Shown here: one piece after another, positions 36,282-37,046 of the stretch
How the letters are laid out: each line of letters opens with the position of its first letter
Position numbering within the stretch: position 1 is the first letter of the stretch
From: JBBDYH01 sp040901795
Lineage (GTDB): Bacteria > Planctomycetota > Planctomycetia > Pirellulales > JALHPA01
Direction: 5' to 3'
Length of the DNA stretch: 37,046 bases
Assembly (NCBI GenBank): GCA_040901795.1
Contig: JBBDYH010000047.1
Coordinates: forward strand, 1-37,046
Program-made: the position numbers and the translations under genes
The notes under the pieces: model-generated
Database searches by the model: none
Told to the model about the DNA's origin: nothing
Seen by the model: only the letters and a program-made list of their open reading frames with translations

Positions 36282-36915
36282 CGCCGGTCTCCTCGTACAT
36301 GCCTTGATTGATCCAAACTTGAACTCCAATATTGCCCTGCGCGGTGGTCGCTTCGGCAAAGCCGTAGTCGATCTTTGCACGCAAGGTGGACAACGGCATC
36401 GAGCCGCTGGTCTGTTTTTCGCGGCGCGCCATTTCGGCGCCTCCCAAACGGCCGGCCAACTGGATCTTAATGCCTTTCGCGCCGGCTTCCATCGACGTTT
36501 CCGAAGCGCGCTTCATCGTGCGACGGAAGCTGGCCCGCTTGCTCAACTGCTCGGAGATGTCTTCGGCCACCAATTGGGCGAAGATCTCCGGTCGTGTGAC
36601 TTCCTCGATCTTGATGTTGATCCGCCGTCCGATCAGGGCTTGCAGCTCTTCCTGCAGGCGCTCCACCTCCTGACCCTTGCGGCCGATGATGATGCCCGGC
36701 CGCGCGGCGTGCAGGATGATCTTCACCTCGTCGCGCGTCCGCTCGATCTCGATCTTAGGGACGCCGGCGAACTTGAACTTGGTCTTGATGTACTTCCGCA
36801 GCTTCCGATCTTCCATCAACAGCTCGCGGAACTCCTGCTTGGAGGCGTACCAGCGGCTTTTCCAGCCTTCCATGATGCCGACACGAAAACCGACCGGATT
36901 GACTTTTTGACCCAT
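36220..36915 (-). CDS. rpsC: 30S ribosomal protein S3
   Basis: The 231-residue protein begins MGQKVNPVGFRVGIMEGW, has the KH domain with PGIIIGRKGQEVERL, and the C-terminal domain with GIKIQLAGRLGGAEMARRE and DYGFAEATTAQGNIGVQVWI. The last 20 or so residues (acidic, then PKKPKRTYKR) are encoded in DNA shared with the start of rplP. The frame extends upstream of ATG 36915 into repeat DNA. Confidence 0.96.
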   Translation of the reverse strand: MGQKVNPVGFRVGIMEGWKSRWYASKQEFRELLMEDRKLRKYIKTKFKFAGVPKIEIERTRDEVKIILHAARPGIIIGRKGQEVERLQEELQALIGRRINIKIEEVTRPEIFAQLVAEDISEQLSKRASFRRTMKRASETSMEAGAKGIKIQLAGRLGGAEMARREKQTSGSMPLSTLRAKIDYGFAEATTAQGNIGVQVWINQGMYEETGDGADAQEGQAPKKPKRTYKR

Positions 36916-36995
36916 GATTCTCTGAACGATGAATGCTGAACGATGAACGATGAAGGCGTGAGTTCCGCATTCATCGTTCATCGTTCATCGTTTGT
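36916..36995. repeat. AACGATGA repeat hairpin between rplV and rpsC
   Basis: Plus-strand copies of GAACGATGAA-type units at about 36926-36953 face their complements TTCATCGTTCATCG at about 36970-36989. This gives a near-perfect hairpin within 80 bp. The style matches the adk-secY gap element. Confidence 0.65.
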
Positions 36996-37046
36996 TTATG
37001 CCTCGTCCAACGCCACGCGAATATGCGACATCCGCTTTTTGATCAT
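36996..37046 (-). CDS. rplV: 50S ribosomal protein L22, 3' end only
   Basis: The last 16 codons, MIKKRMSHIRVALDEA and TAA, match the C-terminal KRxSHIxVxLxE end of L22. The rest lies outside the window. The position upstream of rpsC is the conserved S10-operon order. Confidence 0.75.
   Translation of the reverse strand: MIKKRMSHIRVALDEA

Overview
The window looks like a chromosomal segment of a planctomycete, most likely of the Pirellulales type. The grounds are moderately high GC, several multihaem cytochromes, a BlaI/M56 regulatory pair with an extra-cytoplasmic beta-domain tail, a secretin-like exported protein, intergenic spaces crowded with short palindromic repeats, and an S10-spc ribosomal operon without rpmD whose downstream alpha-operon genes are absent. 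This is inferred from gene content; no 16S rRNA gene is present and no search was run.

Layout. 1-1,650: a low-complexity Pro/Gly repeat protein, a terminator, a decayed gene tail and a block of short repeats. 1,649-12,430: six plus-strand genes, closely packed, for a redox system: a diheme b-type membrane cytochrome, a membrane-anchored decaheme cytochrome c, a NuoE-NuoF fusion (NADH/FMN module), a very large NuoG-like iron-sulfur protein carrying an RRM RNA-binding fold and two cyclic-nucleotide-binding domains, and two cytochrome c554-like pentaheme proteins. 12,496-14,322: a convergent class III nucleotide cyclase with FHA and GAF domains. 14,572-15,207: a membrane-protein gene interrupted by one in-frame amber codon. 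15,571-18,004: rhamnulokinase and APS reductase, divergent. 18,010-19,737: a degraded group II intron antisense to cysH. 19,894-22,054: glutamine synthetase and a ParDE toxin-antitoxin pair. 22,087-27,122: secretin-like protein, BlaR1-type M56 protein and BlaI repressor with a well-defined operator-promoter. 27,286-37,046: map, adk, secY and the ribosomal genes rplO to rplV, all on the minus strand.

How the genes may work together. The redox genes can be read as one conduit between cytoplasmic NAD(H), through FMN and many Fe-S clusters and the b-hemes, to periplasmic multihaem cytochromes. The cyclic-nucleotide-binding domains on the Fe-S subunit and the neighbouring cyclase suggest that electron flow is tuned by a second messenger. 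The RRM fold sits in-frame inside the [2Fe-2S] ferredoxin domain of the same subunit and is the most unusual feature of the window. In the ribosomal region nearly every gap is occupied by inverted-repeat elements of several families, which is unusual for such a highly expressed operon.
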